From NCBI RefSeq assembly GCF_003070885.1, contig NZ_CP028913.1, forward strand, positions 2,108,001 through 2,172,000: a DNA stretch of 64,000 nt. The letters are read 5' to 3'. The notes beneath the pieces were generated by a model. That model did not search any database and was not told the DNA's origin. It saw only the letters and a program-made list of their open reading frames with translations. Position 1 is the stretch's first letter; every line of letters starts with the position of its first letter. Source of the DNA: Agromyces badenianii (GTDB lineage: Bacteria; Actinomycetota; Actinomycetes; Actinomycetales; Microbacteriaceae). A program made the translations under genes and the position numbers. This document shows positions 1 to 11,740 of this stretch, one piece after another.

Positions 1-59
1 TCGAGGTGACGAAGGCGATCGCCGAGGTCAAGCAGGCCGTCATGCGCGGCAAGCCGTAG
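1..59 (+). CDS. 3' end of an unidentified gene (partial)
   Basis: An open frame enters from the left edge and stops at TAG 57-59, giving the C-terminal residues EVTKAIAEVKQAVMRGKP. A strong hairpin terminator follows 15 bases later, which supports this being a real gene end. Eighteen residues of helix-forming, charged sequence are too few to identify the family, so no function is assigned. Confidence 0.55.
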   Translation, partial: EVTKAIAEVKQAVMRGKP

Positions 60-74
60 ACGCGATCGCGACGA

Positions 75-108
75 CGAAGGGGCTGGTGCGAATGCACCGG
101 CCCCTTCG
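75..108 (+). terminator. hairpin terminator of the upstream partial gene
   Basis: A 15-bp stem (75-89 with 94-108, one T-G wobble) closes a four-base GAAT loop. It sits just after the stop codon of the partial gene. No T-run follows, as is common for high-G+C actinobacterial terminators. Confidence 0.75.
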
Positions 109-311
109 CGTGTCTGCGGCGCCACACGATGCAGTGCAGCCGCGCGGCGCGCTGCTCGGGTGCGGGTGATGCGCCGGGGATCCGGCTCACGCAGGCTCTG
201 CCGGTTCGTCGTTCAGGCGATGGGTCGATCGTGCCGCAGACGATCGCCCCGCCCCAGCGGGCGAGCCCTGAGCCGCGGTCAGTGCGCACACCGAGCGCGG
301 GGGTCCGTCAC

Positions 312-323
312 TAGGCTTGACCC

Positions 324-326
<3 letters not shown>
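312..326 (+). promoter_or_regulatory. leaderless-type promoter of the yihY-like gene
   Basis: A -10-like TAGGCT (312-317) lies six bases before the GTG start at 324, so transcription would begin at or next to the start codon. No Shine-Dalgarno sequence is present. I see no good -35 hexamer at the expected distance. The rest of 109-311 shows no convincing gene. Confidence 0.45.
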
Positions 327-3490
<3,164 letters not shown>

Positions 3491-3491
3491 G

Positions 3492-4067
3492 ATGCGGCCC
3501 GTCACGCTGCGCACCTCTCGTCTCGTGCTCGACTTGCCGGTCGAGCACGACATCGAGCTCGTGGCGCGCTACTGCCGAGACCCCGTGTTCCTGCGTTTTC
3601 TCACGACGCCATGGCCGTACACGATCGACCACGCCAGGGCATTCCTCACCGAGTACGTGCCCGAGGCGTGGGCGTCGGGCGATGAGCTGACGTGGGCGCT
3701 GCGCCGAAGCGAGCGTGAACCGATCCTCGGCGTCATCGGGGTGCGCCGCGGCAACGAGATCGGCTTCTGGCTCGGTGCCGACCACCGAGGCGCGGGTCTC
3801 ATGGCCGAGGCGGTGAGCGCCGTCTGCGAGTGGGCGCTCGGCGGCGGCGTACCCGGCGCGGAGTGGGTGCTCTGGCGGGCGAACGAGGGCAACCTGGCCT
3901 CGGCTCACGTCGCACGCGCCGCGGGATTCCGGCGCACCACTCCGAGAATCGCCACGGTACCCGGACGCGACGGTCGTATCCTGCCGGCGTGGCACGCCGA
4001 GCGCCGAGCGGTGATCGACCCCGATGCACGCGCGAGCTGGGAGCCGATTCTCGGGAGCCCGAGTTGA
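3492..4067 (+). CDS. GNAT family N-acetyltransferase
   Basis: This 191-residue protein has a RimJ/RimL-type GNAT fold. It opens with LRTSRLVLDLP, a common family start, and has the acetyl-CoA-binding segment GFWLGADHRGAGLMAEAV near residues 90-107, followed by EWVLWRANEGNLASAHVARAAGF. Such enzymes acetylate N-terminal or small-molecule amines; the substrate here cannot be read from sequence. The gene begins one base after trpS. Its TGA overlaps the TTG start of the downstream HAD gene, indicating translational coupling. Confidence 0.85.
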   Translation: MRPVTLRTSRLVLDLPVEHDIELVARYCRDPVFLRFLTTPWPYTIDHARAFLTEYVPEAWASGDELTWALRRSEREPILGVIGVRRGNEIGFWLGADHRGAGLMAEAVSAVCEWALGGGVPGAEWVLWRANEGNLASAHVARAAGFRRTTPRIATVPGRDGRILPAWHAERRAVIDPDARASWEPILGSPS

Positions 4068-4834
4068 CCGGCCCCGGCTCCCCCGCTCCGACGCCGGTCG
4101 TGCTCTTCGACCTCGACGACACCCTCATGGCGCATCGCGAGGCGGTCGACGCCGGCATCGTGCTGCACATGCAGGAACGGGAATACGGCGGCGATCTCAC
4201 CGGTTCGCCCACCCTCTGGCACGAGCTCGAAGAGGAGCACTACCACTCCTACCTCGCCGGGCGGCTGACGTTCGAGGGCCAGCGCCGTGCCCGTGCCCGA
4301 GACTTCGCCCTCGCGCACGGCGACGAGCTCGACGACCTCGCGGCCGGAGCCTGGTTCGACCGGTACTTCGAACGCTACCGCGAGTCGTGGGCACTGCATG
4401 ACGACGCCCTGCCGGTGTTCGACGCGATCACCGCGATGGTTCCTCGAGTGCGGTTCGGCGTCATCACGAACGGCGAGCTCGATTTCCAGTCGGCGAAACT
4501 CGAGCGGCTCGGCATTCGCGAACGCTTCGACCACGTCATCGCCTCGGGCGACGTCGGCGTCACGAAGCCCGACGCCGAGATCTTCCGCATCGCACTCGAG
4601 CGCTTCGCCGCTGATGCACCGGTCGGGCACGCGGCCTACATCGGCGACCGCCTGGCCACCGATGCCATGGGCGCGGCCGACGCCGGCCTCATCGGCGTGT
4701 GGCTGAACCGGCATGGGGCCGAGGCTGCGGCGAGGGAGGCCGTGGGGTCGGCGGATGCCGCGGCATCCGCCGTTCTCGAGATCGGCTCCCTGACCGAGTT
4801 GCCAGCACTGCTCGCCCCGCGCCTCGGCGGCTGA
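4064..4834 (+). CDS. HAD superfamily hydrolase
   Basis: A 256-residue haloacid dehalogenase-like phosphohydrolase. Motif I is LFDLDDTL with the nucleophile Asp16 and Asp18. Motif II lies in FGVITNGEL, the motif III lysine in VTKPDAEIF, and motif IV in AYIGDRLATDAMGA. An alpha-helical cap lies between motifs I and II, as in the YjjG/GphP-like class; the substrate is unknown. I chose the TTG at 4064 because it forms a four-base overlap with the preceding stop codon and leaves about 11 residues before the first strand. A perfect palindrome built on GGATGCC/GGCATCC lies inside the gene near its 3' end (4751-4772). Confidence 0.85.
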   Translation: MTGPGSPAPTPVVLFDLDDTLMAHREAVDAGIVLHMQEREYGGDLTGSPTLWHELEEEHYHSYLAGRLTFEGQRRARARDFALAHGDELDDLAAGAWFDRYFERYRESWALHDDALPVFDAITAMVPRVRFGVITNGELDFQSAKLERLGIRERFDHVIASGDVGVTKPDAEIFRIALERFAADAPVGHAAYIGDRLATDAMGAADAGLIGVWLNRHGAEAAAREAVGSADAAASAVLEIGSLTELPALLAPRLGG

Positions 4835-4953
4835 GCTCCGCACCGCAGCGCCGAACCGCACTGCCGAACCGCCCGCCGCACCGCGCCGGGCCGCAGCGCA
4901 GCGACGAACCGCACCCGCCGCCCGGCCGTGCGATGCACCGCCCGGGTACGAGA

Positions 4954-4987
4954 ACGGGTCGGGTGCACCCCCATGCACCCGACCCGT
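4954..4987. terminator. bidirectional terminator between the HAD gene and glpK
   Basis: A perfect 14-bp inverted repeat (4954-4967 with 4974-4987, arm ACGGGTCGGGTGCA) has a six-base loop. It lies between two converging genes. The rest of the 253-base gap is low-complexity CCGCACCG-like sequence with no gene I can support. Confidence 0.8.
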
Positions 4988-5087
4988 CCTTCCACCGTAC
5001 CTGCGGCACGGCCGACCGACCTGCTCACCCGTCACCGCACGAGGTCACGTTCCCCCAGGGTTCACCCGACGGTCACGGAGAGCGATG

Positions 5088-6602
5088 TCAGACGACGTCT
5101 GCGTCGACCCAGTCGAGGGTCTTCGAGACGGCCTTCTTCCAGTTGCGGTCGAGTCGTGCGCGCTCGGCTTCGTCCATCGACGGAGTCCAGCGCTTGTCCT
5201 CCTGCCAGTTGGCGCGGAGTTCGTCGAGGCTCGACCAGAAGCCGACCGCGAGGCCGGCCGCGTAGGCGGCGCCGAGCGCGGTCGTCTCGGCCACGACCGG
5301 GCGCACCACGGGCACCCCCAGGATGTCGGCCTGGAACTGGAGCAGGGTGTCGTTCGCCGTCGCGCCGCCGTCGACGCGGAGCTCGGTGAGGTCCACCCCG
5401 GCGTCGGCGTTCACGGCTTCGATGACGTCGCGGGTCTGGAACGCGATGGCCTCGAGTGCTGCGCGGGCGATGTGGCCCTTGTTCACGAAGCGGGTGAGGC
5501 CGACGAGCGCGCCACGGGCATCGGGGCGCCAGTACGGCGCGAACAGGCCCGAGAACGCCGGCACGAAGTACGCACCGCCGTTGTCGTCGACCGACTTCGC
5601 GAGCGTCTCGATGTCGGCGGCCGAGGAGATGAGTCCCACGTTGTCGCGCAGCCACTGGATGAGGGAACCCGTCACCGCGATCGATCCCTCGAGCGCGTAG
5701 TGCACCGGCTGCTCGCCGAGCTTGTAGCCGACGGTCGTGAGCAGGCCGTTCTTGGAGTGGACGATCTCCTCACCGGTGTTGAAGATGAGGAAGTTGCCGG
5801 TGCCGTAGGTGTTCTTCGCCTCGCCCGTCTCGAACGCCGCCTGACCGAACGTCGCCGCCTGCTGGTCGCCGAGGATGCCCGAGATGGGGGTCTCCCGCAG
5901 CAGCGAGTGCTCGTTCGCGATGCCGTAGACCTCGGAGGAGCTCTTGATCTCGGGCAGCATCGAGCGCGGCACGCCGAACGCGGCGAGGATCTCGTCGTCC
6001 CACGCCAGGGTCTCGAGGTCCATGAACATGGTGCGCGACGCATTCGTGACATCGGTCGCGTGCACGCCCCCGTGGACGCCGCCGGTCAGGTTCCAGAGCA
6101 CCCACGTGTCGGTCGTGCCGAACAGCAGGTCGCCGGCCTCGGCCTTCTCCCGGGCACCGGGCACGTTCTCGAGGATCCACACGATCTTCGTGCCCGAGAA
6201 GTACGTCGCGAGCGGCAGGCCGACCTGCTGCTTGAACCGCTCGACGCCGCCGTCGGCCGCGAGCCGGTCGACGATCGGCTGGGTGCGGGTGTCCTGCCAC
6301 ACGATCGCGTTGTACACCGGTTCGCCGGTGTTCTTGTCCCACACCACCGCGGTCTCGCGCTGGTTCGTGATGCCCACCGCCGCGATGTCGTGCCGGGTGA
6401 GGTTCGCCTTGCCGAGGGCCTGGCCGATCACCTCGCCCGTGTTGCGCCAGATCTCGGCGGGGTCGTGCTCGACCCAGCCCGCCTTGGGGAAGATCTGCTC
6501 GTGCTCGAGCTGCCCGGTCGAAACGATCGATCCGGCCTTGTCGAAGACGATGGCGCGCGACGAGGTCGTGCCCTGGTCGATCGCGAGAATGTAGTCGGCC
6601 AT
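5088..6602 (-). CDS. glpK: glycerol kinase
   Basis: This 504-residue FGGY-family kinase would phosphorylate glycerol to sn-glycerol 3-phosphate with ATP in the cytoplasm. The N-terminus has the phosphate-binding loop [13 protein letters not shown] (residues 9-21), followed by [14 protein letters not shown]. Further family segments include [25 protein letters not shown] and [17 protein letters not shown]. The length matches the family. It is the third gene of the minus-strand glpD-glpF-glpK run and starts 57 bases after glpF, so glycerol entering through GlpF would be trapped by GlpK and oxidised by GlpD. Confidence 0.97.
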   Translation of the reverse strand: MADYILAIDQGTTSSRAIVFDKAGSIVSTGQLEHEQIFPKAGWVEHDPAEIWRNTGEVIGQALGKANLTRHDIAAVGITNQRETAVVWDKNTGEPVYNAIVWQDTRTQPIVDRLAADGGVERFKQQVGLPLATYFSGTKIVWILENVPGAREKAEAGDLLFGTTDTWVLWNLTGGVHGGVHATDVTNASRTMFMDLETLAWDDEILAAFGVPRSMLPEIKSSSEVYGIANEHSLLRETPISGILGDQQAATFGQAAFETGEAKNTYGTGNFLIFNTGEEIVHSKNGLLTTVGYKLGEQPVHYALEGSIAVTGSLIQWLRDNVGLISSAADIETLAKSVDDNGGAYFVPAFSGLFAPYWRPDARGALVGLTRFVNKGHIARAALEAIAFQTRDVIEAVNADAGVDLTELRVDGGATANDTLLQFQADILGVPVVRPVVAETTALGAAYAAGLAVGFWSSLDELRANWQEDKRWTPSMDEAERARLDRNWKKAVSKTLDWVDADVV

Positions 6603-6659
6603 CTGAGAACTCCGTTGCTGTCAGTGAAGCGGATTGAATGAGAAGCGGATGCCGCGGGC

Positions 6660-7421
6660 TCAGCCGAGGAGCGGGAGCAGCGGGATCGCGGCCCAACCGG
6701 CCACGACGCCGCCGAGCAGCGGGCCGACCACGGGCACCCACGAGTACGACCAGTCGCTGCCGCCCTTGCCCTTGATCGGCAGGATCGCGTGCGCGATGCG
6801 GGGTCCGAGGTCACGTGCGGGGTTGATCGCGTAGCCGGTCGGGCCGCCGAGCGACGCGCCGATGCCGATCACGAGCAGTGCGACGGGAAGCGCGCCGAGC
6901 GCGGCGAGCCCGCCGTCGCCCTGGCGACCGCCGCCGAAGCCGATCACGACGAAGACCAGCACGAAGGTCGCGATGAACTCGGTCACGAGGTTCCAGCCGT
7001 ACGAGCGGATCGCCGGGCCGGTCGAGAACACGCCGAGCTTGTTTCCCGCGTCGGGCTCGGCATCGAAGTGCTGCTTGTACGCGAGCCAGCAGGCGATGGC
7101 ACCGAGGAACGCGCCGATCATCTGAGCGGCGATGTACGTGAGCACCGACACCAGGTTCACGGGGACGCCTGCGCCGAACTCCGTCGCACCGTTGGCGACG
7201 AGGCCGACCGTGACGGCGGGGTTGAGCTGGGCGCCCGAGGCGTACGACACGATGACACCGGCGAAGACACCGAGGCCCCAGCCGAAGTTGATCATGAGCG
7301 TGCCGCCGCCGAAGCCCTTCGTCTTGGCGAGGATGACGTTCGCGACGACGCCGCAGCCGAGCAGCACGAGCATCGCCGTGCCGACGAGCTCCGAGAGGAA
7401 GACGATTCCGAGATTGTCCAC
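6660..7421 (-). CDS. glpF: glycerol uptake facilitator (aquaglyceroporin)
   Basis: A 253-residue MIP-family channel with six membrane segments and two pore half-helices marked by NPA boxes, LNPAVTVG and INPARDLG. The Asp after the second NPA-Arg is the usual sign of an aquaglyceroporin rather than a strict water channel. It would let glycerol diffuse through the cytoplasmic membrane. The start is a GTG at 7421 preceded by AAGAAGG; an ATG two bases upstream is out of frame. The gene lies between glpD and glpK on the same strand. Confidence 0.95.
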   Translation of the reverse strand: MDNLGIVFLSELVGTAMLVLLGCGVVANVILAKTKGFGGGTLMINFGWGLGVFAGVIVSYASGAQLNPAVTVGLVANGATEFGAGVPVNLVSVLTYIAAQMIGAFLGAIACWLAYKQHFDAEPDAGNKLGVFSTGPAIRSYGWNLVTEFIATFVLVFVVIGFGGGRQGDGGLAALGALPVALLVIGIGASLGGPTGYAINPARDLGPRIAHAILPIKGKGGSDWSYSWVPVVGPLLGGVVAGWAAIPLLPLLG

Positions 7422-7493
7422 ATTGACCTTCTTTCCATGGGTGTGGTGCCAGTCGTCCGGGCGACCGTCGTCCGGCAGGCTCCGTCGAAGCTA

Positions 7494-7511
7494 CCGGGGG
7501 TTGGGCCCCGG
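7494..7511 (-). terminator. possible short hairpin between glpD and glpF
   Basis: A 6-bp CCGGGG/CCCCGG stem with a six-base loop lies in the 132-base gap downstream of glpD. It could attenuate transcription from glpD into glpF. The stem is short and could be chance in this base composition. Confidence 0.3.
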
Positions 7512-7553
7512 AACGCGCGGATTCCGGTGCACATCCGTGCAGATTGGAGAAGG

Positions 7554-9305
7554 TCAGACGAGGGTTGCGGATGCCTCGAGCTCGACACCGTGGCGTGCGG
7601 CGAGCAGCTCGCGGGTGGCGGCGACCTCGGTCGCGCGCCGTTCGGCATCCCAGCCGAGCTCGGCACCGGCGATCTCGGCGAGCTCGTCGAGCAGCGGTGC
7701 CGTGATGGCGCCGGTGAAGGCGATGCTCGTGCGCCGCAGGACCACGTCGGCGAGGTGCACGACCCGTTCGCCCCCGACCAGCCACGCGATCTCACGGCGG
7801 CTGTAGCCGACGTGGTGCTCGAGCGGCTCGTCTCGCGCGCCCTCGATCGAGGCGATGAACGCCTCGGCGCGGGTGCCGTAGCGCTCGAGGAGCTCCTCGG
7901 CGCGAGCGCGACCGACCTCGTCGCCGTGGGAGACGGTCCAGATGCGACGCGCGTCGTCGGTCGTCGGGTAGCCCGCCCCGCCGCCGATCGCGACGCCGGC
8001 CGTCGAGCGCGTGCGCTCTCGGCCGAGCAGTTCGAGCACCTCGTTCGAGAGGTGCTCGGCGAGCGCGCGGAACGTGGTCCACTTGCCGCCGACGAGGCTC
8101 AGCAGGGTGGTGCCGGGCAGCTCGGGCAGATCCGCTCGCTCGATGCGGTAATCGCGGGAGACGAAGCCCGGCGCCTCGTCGTCGTGGCGCGGCAGGGGGC
8201 GCACGCCCGAGAAGCGGTAGACGATCTGCGATCGGTCGACGGGCACGGCTGGGAAAACGTGCGCGATGAGGTCGAAGAAGTAGTCGACCTCGGCCTCGGT
8301 GCAGACCGCGGGCTCGCGCATGTCGTGCTCGAGGTCGGTCGTGCCGACCATGACCTTGCCCTTGAGCGGGTAGATGAGCACGATCCGGCCGTCTTCATGC
8401 TCGAAGAAGATCTCGCGCCCGCCGGTCGCGGCGAGCAGCTCGTCGTTGTCGAGCACGATGTGCGAACCCTTGGTGCCGCCCATGAAGGCGGTCGGGCGGC
8501 CGAGCTCCTCGTTCGTGAGGTCGGTCCACGGGCCGGAGGTGTTCACGACGACGTCGGCGGCCACCTCGAATTCGGCACCCGTCAGGGTGTCGCGCAGCCG
8601 CACCCCGTGCTCACCCATGCCCACGGCCTCCAGGTAGTTCGCGGCACGGGCATGCCCGCCCGCCGCGAGGCCGTCGAAGAGCACGTCGAGTGCGAGCCGC
8701 TCGGGGTCGTGCATGCTCGCGTCGTAGTACGTCGCGGTGTACTTTATGTCGTGGTTGAGGGCAGGCAGCTCGGCGAGCGAGCGCTTGCGGCCGTGGAAGC
8801 GGTGCCGCGGCACCGAGCCGCCGTCCCGCGAGAACGAGTCGTAGATCACGAGGCCCGTCTTGATGAGCGCGGCGCCGCGCTCGGTGGGCTTGCCCGACTT
8901 GTGGGTGAGGAAGCGCAGCGGCGCCGAGAGGATGCCCGAGAACGTCGAGAAGATCGGCACGGTCGTCTCGAGCGGCTTCACGTAGTGGGGCGCGATGCGG
9001 ATGAGCGCGTTGCGCTCGGTCACCGACTCCTTCACGAGCCGGAACTCGCCGTTCTCCAGGTAGCGGATGCCGCCGTGGATCATGTGCGACGAGGCGGCGG
9101 ATGCCCCGGAGACGAAGTCGCCGCGATCGACGAGCACGACGTCGACGCCCTGCAGGGCGAGGTCGCGGAACGTCGCGATGCCGTTGATGCCGGCGCCGAT
9201 CACGAGCACGGAGGCCGTGGGCCGGGTGCGGATCGCCGCGACATCCGCTCGCTCGCCGCTCGAGTGGGGGCGGGGCTGGTTCGGGTTGGTCTGCTGCGGA
9301 GACAT
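7554..9305 (-). CDS. glpD: glycerol-3-phosphate dehydrogenase (FAD-dependent)
   Basis: This 583-residue flavoprotein would oxidise glycerol 3-phosphate to dihydroxyacetone phosphate and pass electrons to the quinone pool at the membrane. The N-terminal FAD-binding fold reads VLVIGAGINGIATFRDLALQG (around residues 32-52), followed by VLVDRGDFVSGASAASSHMIHGG. The C-terminal third carries the usual GlpD/GlpA helical domain. A longer frame exists upstream, but ATG 9305 is preceded by GAGAGGAC at good spacing and fits the family N-terminus. It is divergent from the SorC-type regulator. Confidence 0.95.
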   Translation of the reverse strand: MSPQQTNPNQPRPHSSGERADVAAIRTRPTASVLVIGAGINGIATFRDLALQGVDVVLVDRGDFVSGASAASSHMIHGGIRYLENGEFRLVKESVTERNALIRIAPHYVKPLETTVPIFSTFSGILSAPLRFLTHKSGKPTERGAALIKTGLVIYDSFSRDGGSVPRHRFHGRKRSLAELPALNHDIKYTATYYDASMHDPERLALDVLFDGLAAGGHARAANYLEAVGMGEHGVRLRDTLTGAEFEVAADVVVNTSGPWTDLTNEELGRPTAFMGGTKGSHIVLDNDELLAATGGREIFFEHEDGRIVLIYPLKGKVMVGTTDLEHDMREPAVCTEAEVDYFFDLIAHVFPAVPVDRSQIVYRFSGVRPLPRHDDEAPGFVSRDYRIERADLPELPGTTLLSLVGGKWTTFRALAEHLSNEVLELLGRERTRSTAGVAIGGGAGYPTTDDARRIWTVSHGDEVGRARAEELLERYGTRAEAFIASIEGARDEPLEHHVGYSRREIAWLVGGERVVHLADVVLRRTSIAFTGAITAPLLDELAEIAGAELGWDAERRATEVAATRELLAARHGVELEASATLV

Positions 9306-9378
9306 CGCTGTCCTCTCGGTGTGGAGCGGCGGCGTGCGTCGGGCATGCCGGGGTGATGAATACATCGTGGACACGGCC

Positions 9379-9414
9379 GAACGAACTTGCAAGCTGAGTG
9401 AACAAACGTGCAAG
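9379..9414. promoter_or_regulatory. paired direct-repeat operator in the glpD / regulator intergenic region
   Basis: GAACGAACTTGCAAG (9379-9393) and GAACAAACGTGCAAG (9400-9414) match at 13 of 15 positions. They begin 21 bp apart, two helical turns, so both face the same side of the DNA. They sit in the divergent promoter region and overlap the most likely promoter of the SorC-family gene. A cooperative regulator binding here could control glpD and itself; this is inference. Confidence 0.6.
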
Positions 9415-9424
9415 AATGATCGGG

Positions 9425-10432
9425 ATGATCGAGCAGCACGCAACCACCGCCGCCGACGGCACCGAATCGGTGCCGGGCAAGACCCGCGACGCCCTTCGCG
9501 CAGCGCACCTCTACTACATGCAGGACCTCACGATGGATGCCATCGCGCACGAATTGCACACGTCGCGATCCTCGGTGTCGCGCCTGCTCAGCCATGCCCG
9601 CGCGAGCGGCCTCGTCGAGATCTCCATCCACTCGCCCCTCGACCTGCCGAGCCGGATCGAGCAGGAGATCCTCGAGCGCTTCGAGGTCGGCGCGCACGTC
9701 ATCCCCGTGCCCGATCATGCGAGCGACGTCGATCGACTCGATCGCGTCGCCCTCTCGGCTGCACGAATTCTCGGCCGCTTCGTCGACTCGAACCAGACCA
9801 TCGGCATCGCCTGGGGCTCGACGATGAGCGCGATGAGCCGCCACCTCGTGCCGAAGGCCATCCACAACTCCGAGGTCGTGCAGCTGAACGGCGCCGGCAA
9901 CGGCCGCACGACGGGCATCGTCTACGCGAGCGAGCTGCTGCGCCGCTTCGGCGACGCGTTCGGGGCGCGCGTGCAGCAGTTCCCCGTTCCCGCCTTCTTC
10001 GACGAACCCGAGACCCGCCGCGCGTTCTGGCGCGAGCGCAGCACGCGGCGCCTCCTCGACCTGCAGGAGCGCATGGACGTCGCGCTCTTCGGCGTCGGTT
10101 CGCCGTTCGCGGAGGTGCCGAGCCACGTCTACCAGGGCGGGTACCTCGAGCGGGCCGACTACGAGGCGCTCTCCCGCGACGGCGCCGTCGGCGACGTCGC
10201 GACCGTGTTCTACCGCGCCGACGGTTCCACCGACGGCATCGCGCTGAACGAACGTGCGACCGGGCCCGACTTCTCGGTGCTGCGGCGCGCGCCCCGCCGA
10301 GTCTGCGTCGTCTCGGGTCGCGCCAAGCTCGCGAGCCTCCGCGGCGCCCTCGCGGCCGGACTCATCACCGACCTGATCGTCGACGAGGGGACCGCCCGCG
10401 CCCTCGTCGAGTCCCCGGGTGACGGGGAATAA
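9425..10432 (+). CDS. SorC-family sugar-binding transcriptional regulator
   Basis: An N-terminal helix-turn-helix (LYYMQDLTMDAIAHELHTSR, then SSVSRLLSHARASGLVEI) precedes a SorC/CggR-type sugar-phosphate-binding domain from about residue 60 onward. That domain contains IGIAWGSTMSAM and the DVALFGVGSP segment. Such proteins bind phosphorylated effectors; glycerol 3-phosphate or dihydroxyacetone phosphate would fit, given divergence from glpD. Three in-frame starts exist (GTG 9398, ATG 9416, ATG 9425). I prefer 9425 because the direct repeats run through the first and end one base before the second, and AAGAAT lies seven bases before 9425. With that start the protein has 335 residues. Confidence 0.85.
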   Translation: MIEQHATTAADGTESVPGKTRDALRAAHLYYMQDLTMDAIAHELHTSRSSVSRLLSHARASGLVEISIHSPLDLPSRIEQEILERFEVGAHVIPVPDHASDVDRLDRVALSAARILGRFVDSNQTIGIAWGSTMSAMSRHLVPKAIHNSEVVQLNGAGNGRTTGIVYASELLRRFGDAFGARVQQFPVPAFFDEPETRRAFWRERSTRRLLDLQERMDVALFGVGSPFAEVPSHVYQGGYLERADYEALSRDGAVGDVATVFYRADGSTDGIALNERATGPDFSVLRRAPRRVCVVSGRAKLASLRGALAAGLITDLIVDEGTARALVESPGDGE

Positions 10433-10454
10433 CCGGGCGTCACCGGCGTTGACC

Positions 10455-10460
10455 TAGAAT
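10455..10460 (+). promoter_or_regulatory. -10 element of the riboflavin operon
   Basis: TAGAAT at 10455-10460 ends ten bases before the first paired base of the FMN riboswitch, placing transcription start near 10467. No clear -35 hexamer lies 17 bp upstream. An imperfect CCGGGTGACG/CGTCACCGG inverted repeat around the preceding stop codon may end the regulator transcript. Confidence 0.5.
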
Positions 10461-10470
10461 CGACACAGAA

Positions 10471-10609
10471 CGTGCTCCGGGGTCGGTGTAATTCCGAACC
10501 GGCGGTGACAGTCCGCGAACTGCGAGCGCGAGGTCGAGAGGCCCCGCACCCGTGGTCGAACCGGTGGAACTCCGGTACCGACGGTGAAAGTCCGGATGGG
10601 AGGCGCACG
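10471..10609 (+). ncRNA. FMN riboswitch (RFN element)
   Basis: The conserved blocks of the FMN aptamer are present in order. The P1 strand CGTGC (10471-10475) begins the element, followed by GGGTCGGTGTAATTCCGAAC, then CGGCGGTGACAGTCCGCGA, a variable stem, GGTGGAACTCCGGTACCGAC, and GGTGAAAGTCCGGATGGGAG. The closing strand GCACG at 10605-10609 pairs with the first block. FMN binding would reduce expression of the ribD-ribE-ribBA-ribH operon starting 90 bases downstream. Confidence 0.96.
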
Positions 10610-10649
10610 TGTCGGCGGCGCTGTGCGACGTCGACCCGAGCAGTCGACG
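10604..10649 (+). promoter_or_regulatory. candidate expression platform of the FMN riboswitch
   Basis: CGCAC (10604-10608), which includes part of the 3' strand of aptamer helix P1, can instead pair with GTGCG at 10623-10627. This makes a candidate anti-P1 switch. A second 7-bp hairpin (CGTCGAC 10629-10635 with GTCGACG 10643-10649) follows. There is no T-run, so control may act on translation or through Rho. This is a hand-drawn fold only. Confidence 0.35.
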
Positions 10650-10698
10650 ACACGGTCGACGGCACCCAGCACCCCGGAGCCTTGAGACAGGATCACGG

Positions 10699-11739
10699 AT
10701 GAGTGCGGGTGAACACACGGCGGCGGATGTCGCGGCGATGCGCCGTGCGCTCGAGCTCGCCCTGCGGGGTCCTGCACGCGGGGTGAATCCGCGGGTCGGC
10801 TGCGTCATCCTCTCCCCCGACGGCGAAGTCATCGCCGAGGGCTGGCACCGCGGAGCCGGCACGGCGCACGCCGAGGTCGACGCCCTCGCCAAGCTCGACT
10901 CCGGCGCGGCGCGCGGAGCGACGGCCGTCGTCACGCTCGAGCCCTGCAACCACACCGGGCACACCGGCCCGTGCGCCGTCGCGCTCATCGACGCCGGCAT
11001 CGGCCGGGTCGTCTACGCCGTCGCCGACCCCGGCGACCACTCCGCCGGCGGCGCCGACCGCCTGCGCTCGGCCGGCGTCGACGTCACCGCGGGCGTGCTC
11101 GACGACGAGGTCGAGGCGATGCTCGACGACTGGCTCTTCGCCGCCCGGCACCGTCGACCGCGCGTCACGGTGAAATGGGCGTCGAGCCTCGACGGCCGCG
11201 CCGCTGCCGCCGATGGCACGAGCCAGTGGATCACCGGCCCCGAGGCCCGCGCCGACGTGCACCGTCGGCGCTCCGCCGCCGACGCGATCGCGGTCGGCAC
11301 CGGCACCGTTCTCGCCGACGACCCCTCGCTCACCGCACGGGCCCCCGGCGGCCAGTTCTTCGATGCGCAGCCCGTGCCAGTCGTCTTCGGGCGGCGCGCG
11401 GTGCCGTCGGATGCCGCGGTCACCCGCCACCCGCAGGCGCCCCTGTTCTTCGAGGGCGCCGAGCTGCACGCCGACCTCGCCGAGCTCGCCCGCCGCGGCA
11501 TCCGCTCGCTCTTCATCGAGGGCGGCCCGACCCTCGCGAGCGCCTTCATCGCGGCCGGACTCGTCGACGAGCTGCTCGTCTATGTCGCCCCCACCCTCAT
11601 CGGCGGCCCGCGCCTCGCCCTCGGCGAGCTCGGGGTCACCACGATCGACGCGGCGCTCCGCTTCGACTTCGCCGTCATCGAACGGCTCGGCGACAACCTC
11701 CTGCTCGTCGCCAGACCCACGCCCACGGAAGGGAACTGA
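10699..11739 (+). CDS. ribD: bifunctional diaminohydroxyphosphoribosylaminopyrimidine deaminase / 5-amino-6-(5-phosphoribosylamino)uracil reductase
   Basis: The 346-residue protein joins the two middle steps of riboflavin synthesis. The N-terminal zinc deaminase has HAEVDAL (near residues 57-63) and PCNHTGHTGPC (near 82-92) for His/Cys zinc binding and the catalytic Glu. The C-terminal NADPH-dependent reductase starts near residue 155 with VTVKWASSLDGRAA and includes SQWITGPEARADVH and FIEGGPTLASAF. It starts at ATG 10699 after an AGGA sequence, downstream of the FMN riboswitch, and is followed one base later by ribE. Confidence 0.96.
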   Translation: MSAGEHTAADVAAMRRALELALRGPARGVNPRVGCVILSPDGEVIAEGWHRGAGTAHAEVDALAKLDSGAARGATAVVTLEPCNHTGHTGPCAVALIDAGIGRVVYAVADPGDHSAGGADRLRSAGVDVTAGVLDDEVEAMLDDWLFAARHRRPRVTVKWASSLDGRAAAADGTSQWITGPEARADVHRRRSAADAIAVGTGTVLADDPSLTARAPGGQFFDAQPVPVVFGRRAVPSDAAVTRHPQAPLFFEGAELHADLAELARRGIRSLFIEGGPTLASAFIAAGLVDELLVYVAPTLIGGPRLALGELGVTTIDAALRFDFAVIERLGDNLLLVARPTPTEGN

Positions 11740-11740
11740 C

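Noticed and set aside
4835..4950. CCGCACCG-rich low-complexity sequence after the HAD gene as a possible repeat array
   Set aside because: The units are irregular and short, with no constant spacer or repeat. It is not a CRISPR array or a mobile element.
6789..9356. An 855-residue plus-strand frame
   Set aside because: It is antisense to glpF and glpD and shows no domain. The minus-strand genes are certain.
9398..9424. GTG 9398 and ATG 9416 as starts of the SorC-family regulator
   Set aside because: The GTG lies inside the operator repeats and the ATG directly abuts them. ATG 9425 fits a promoter and start layout better, though this is not certain.
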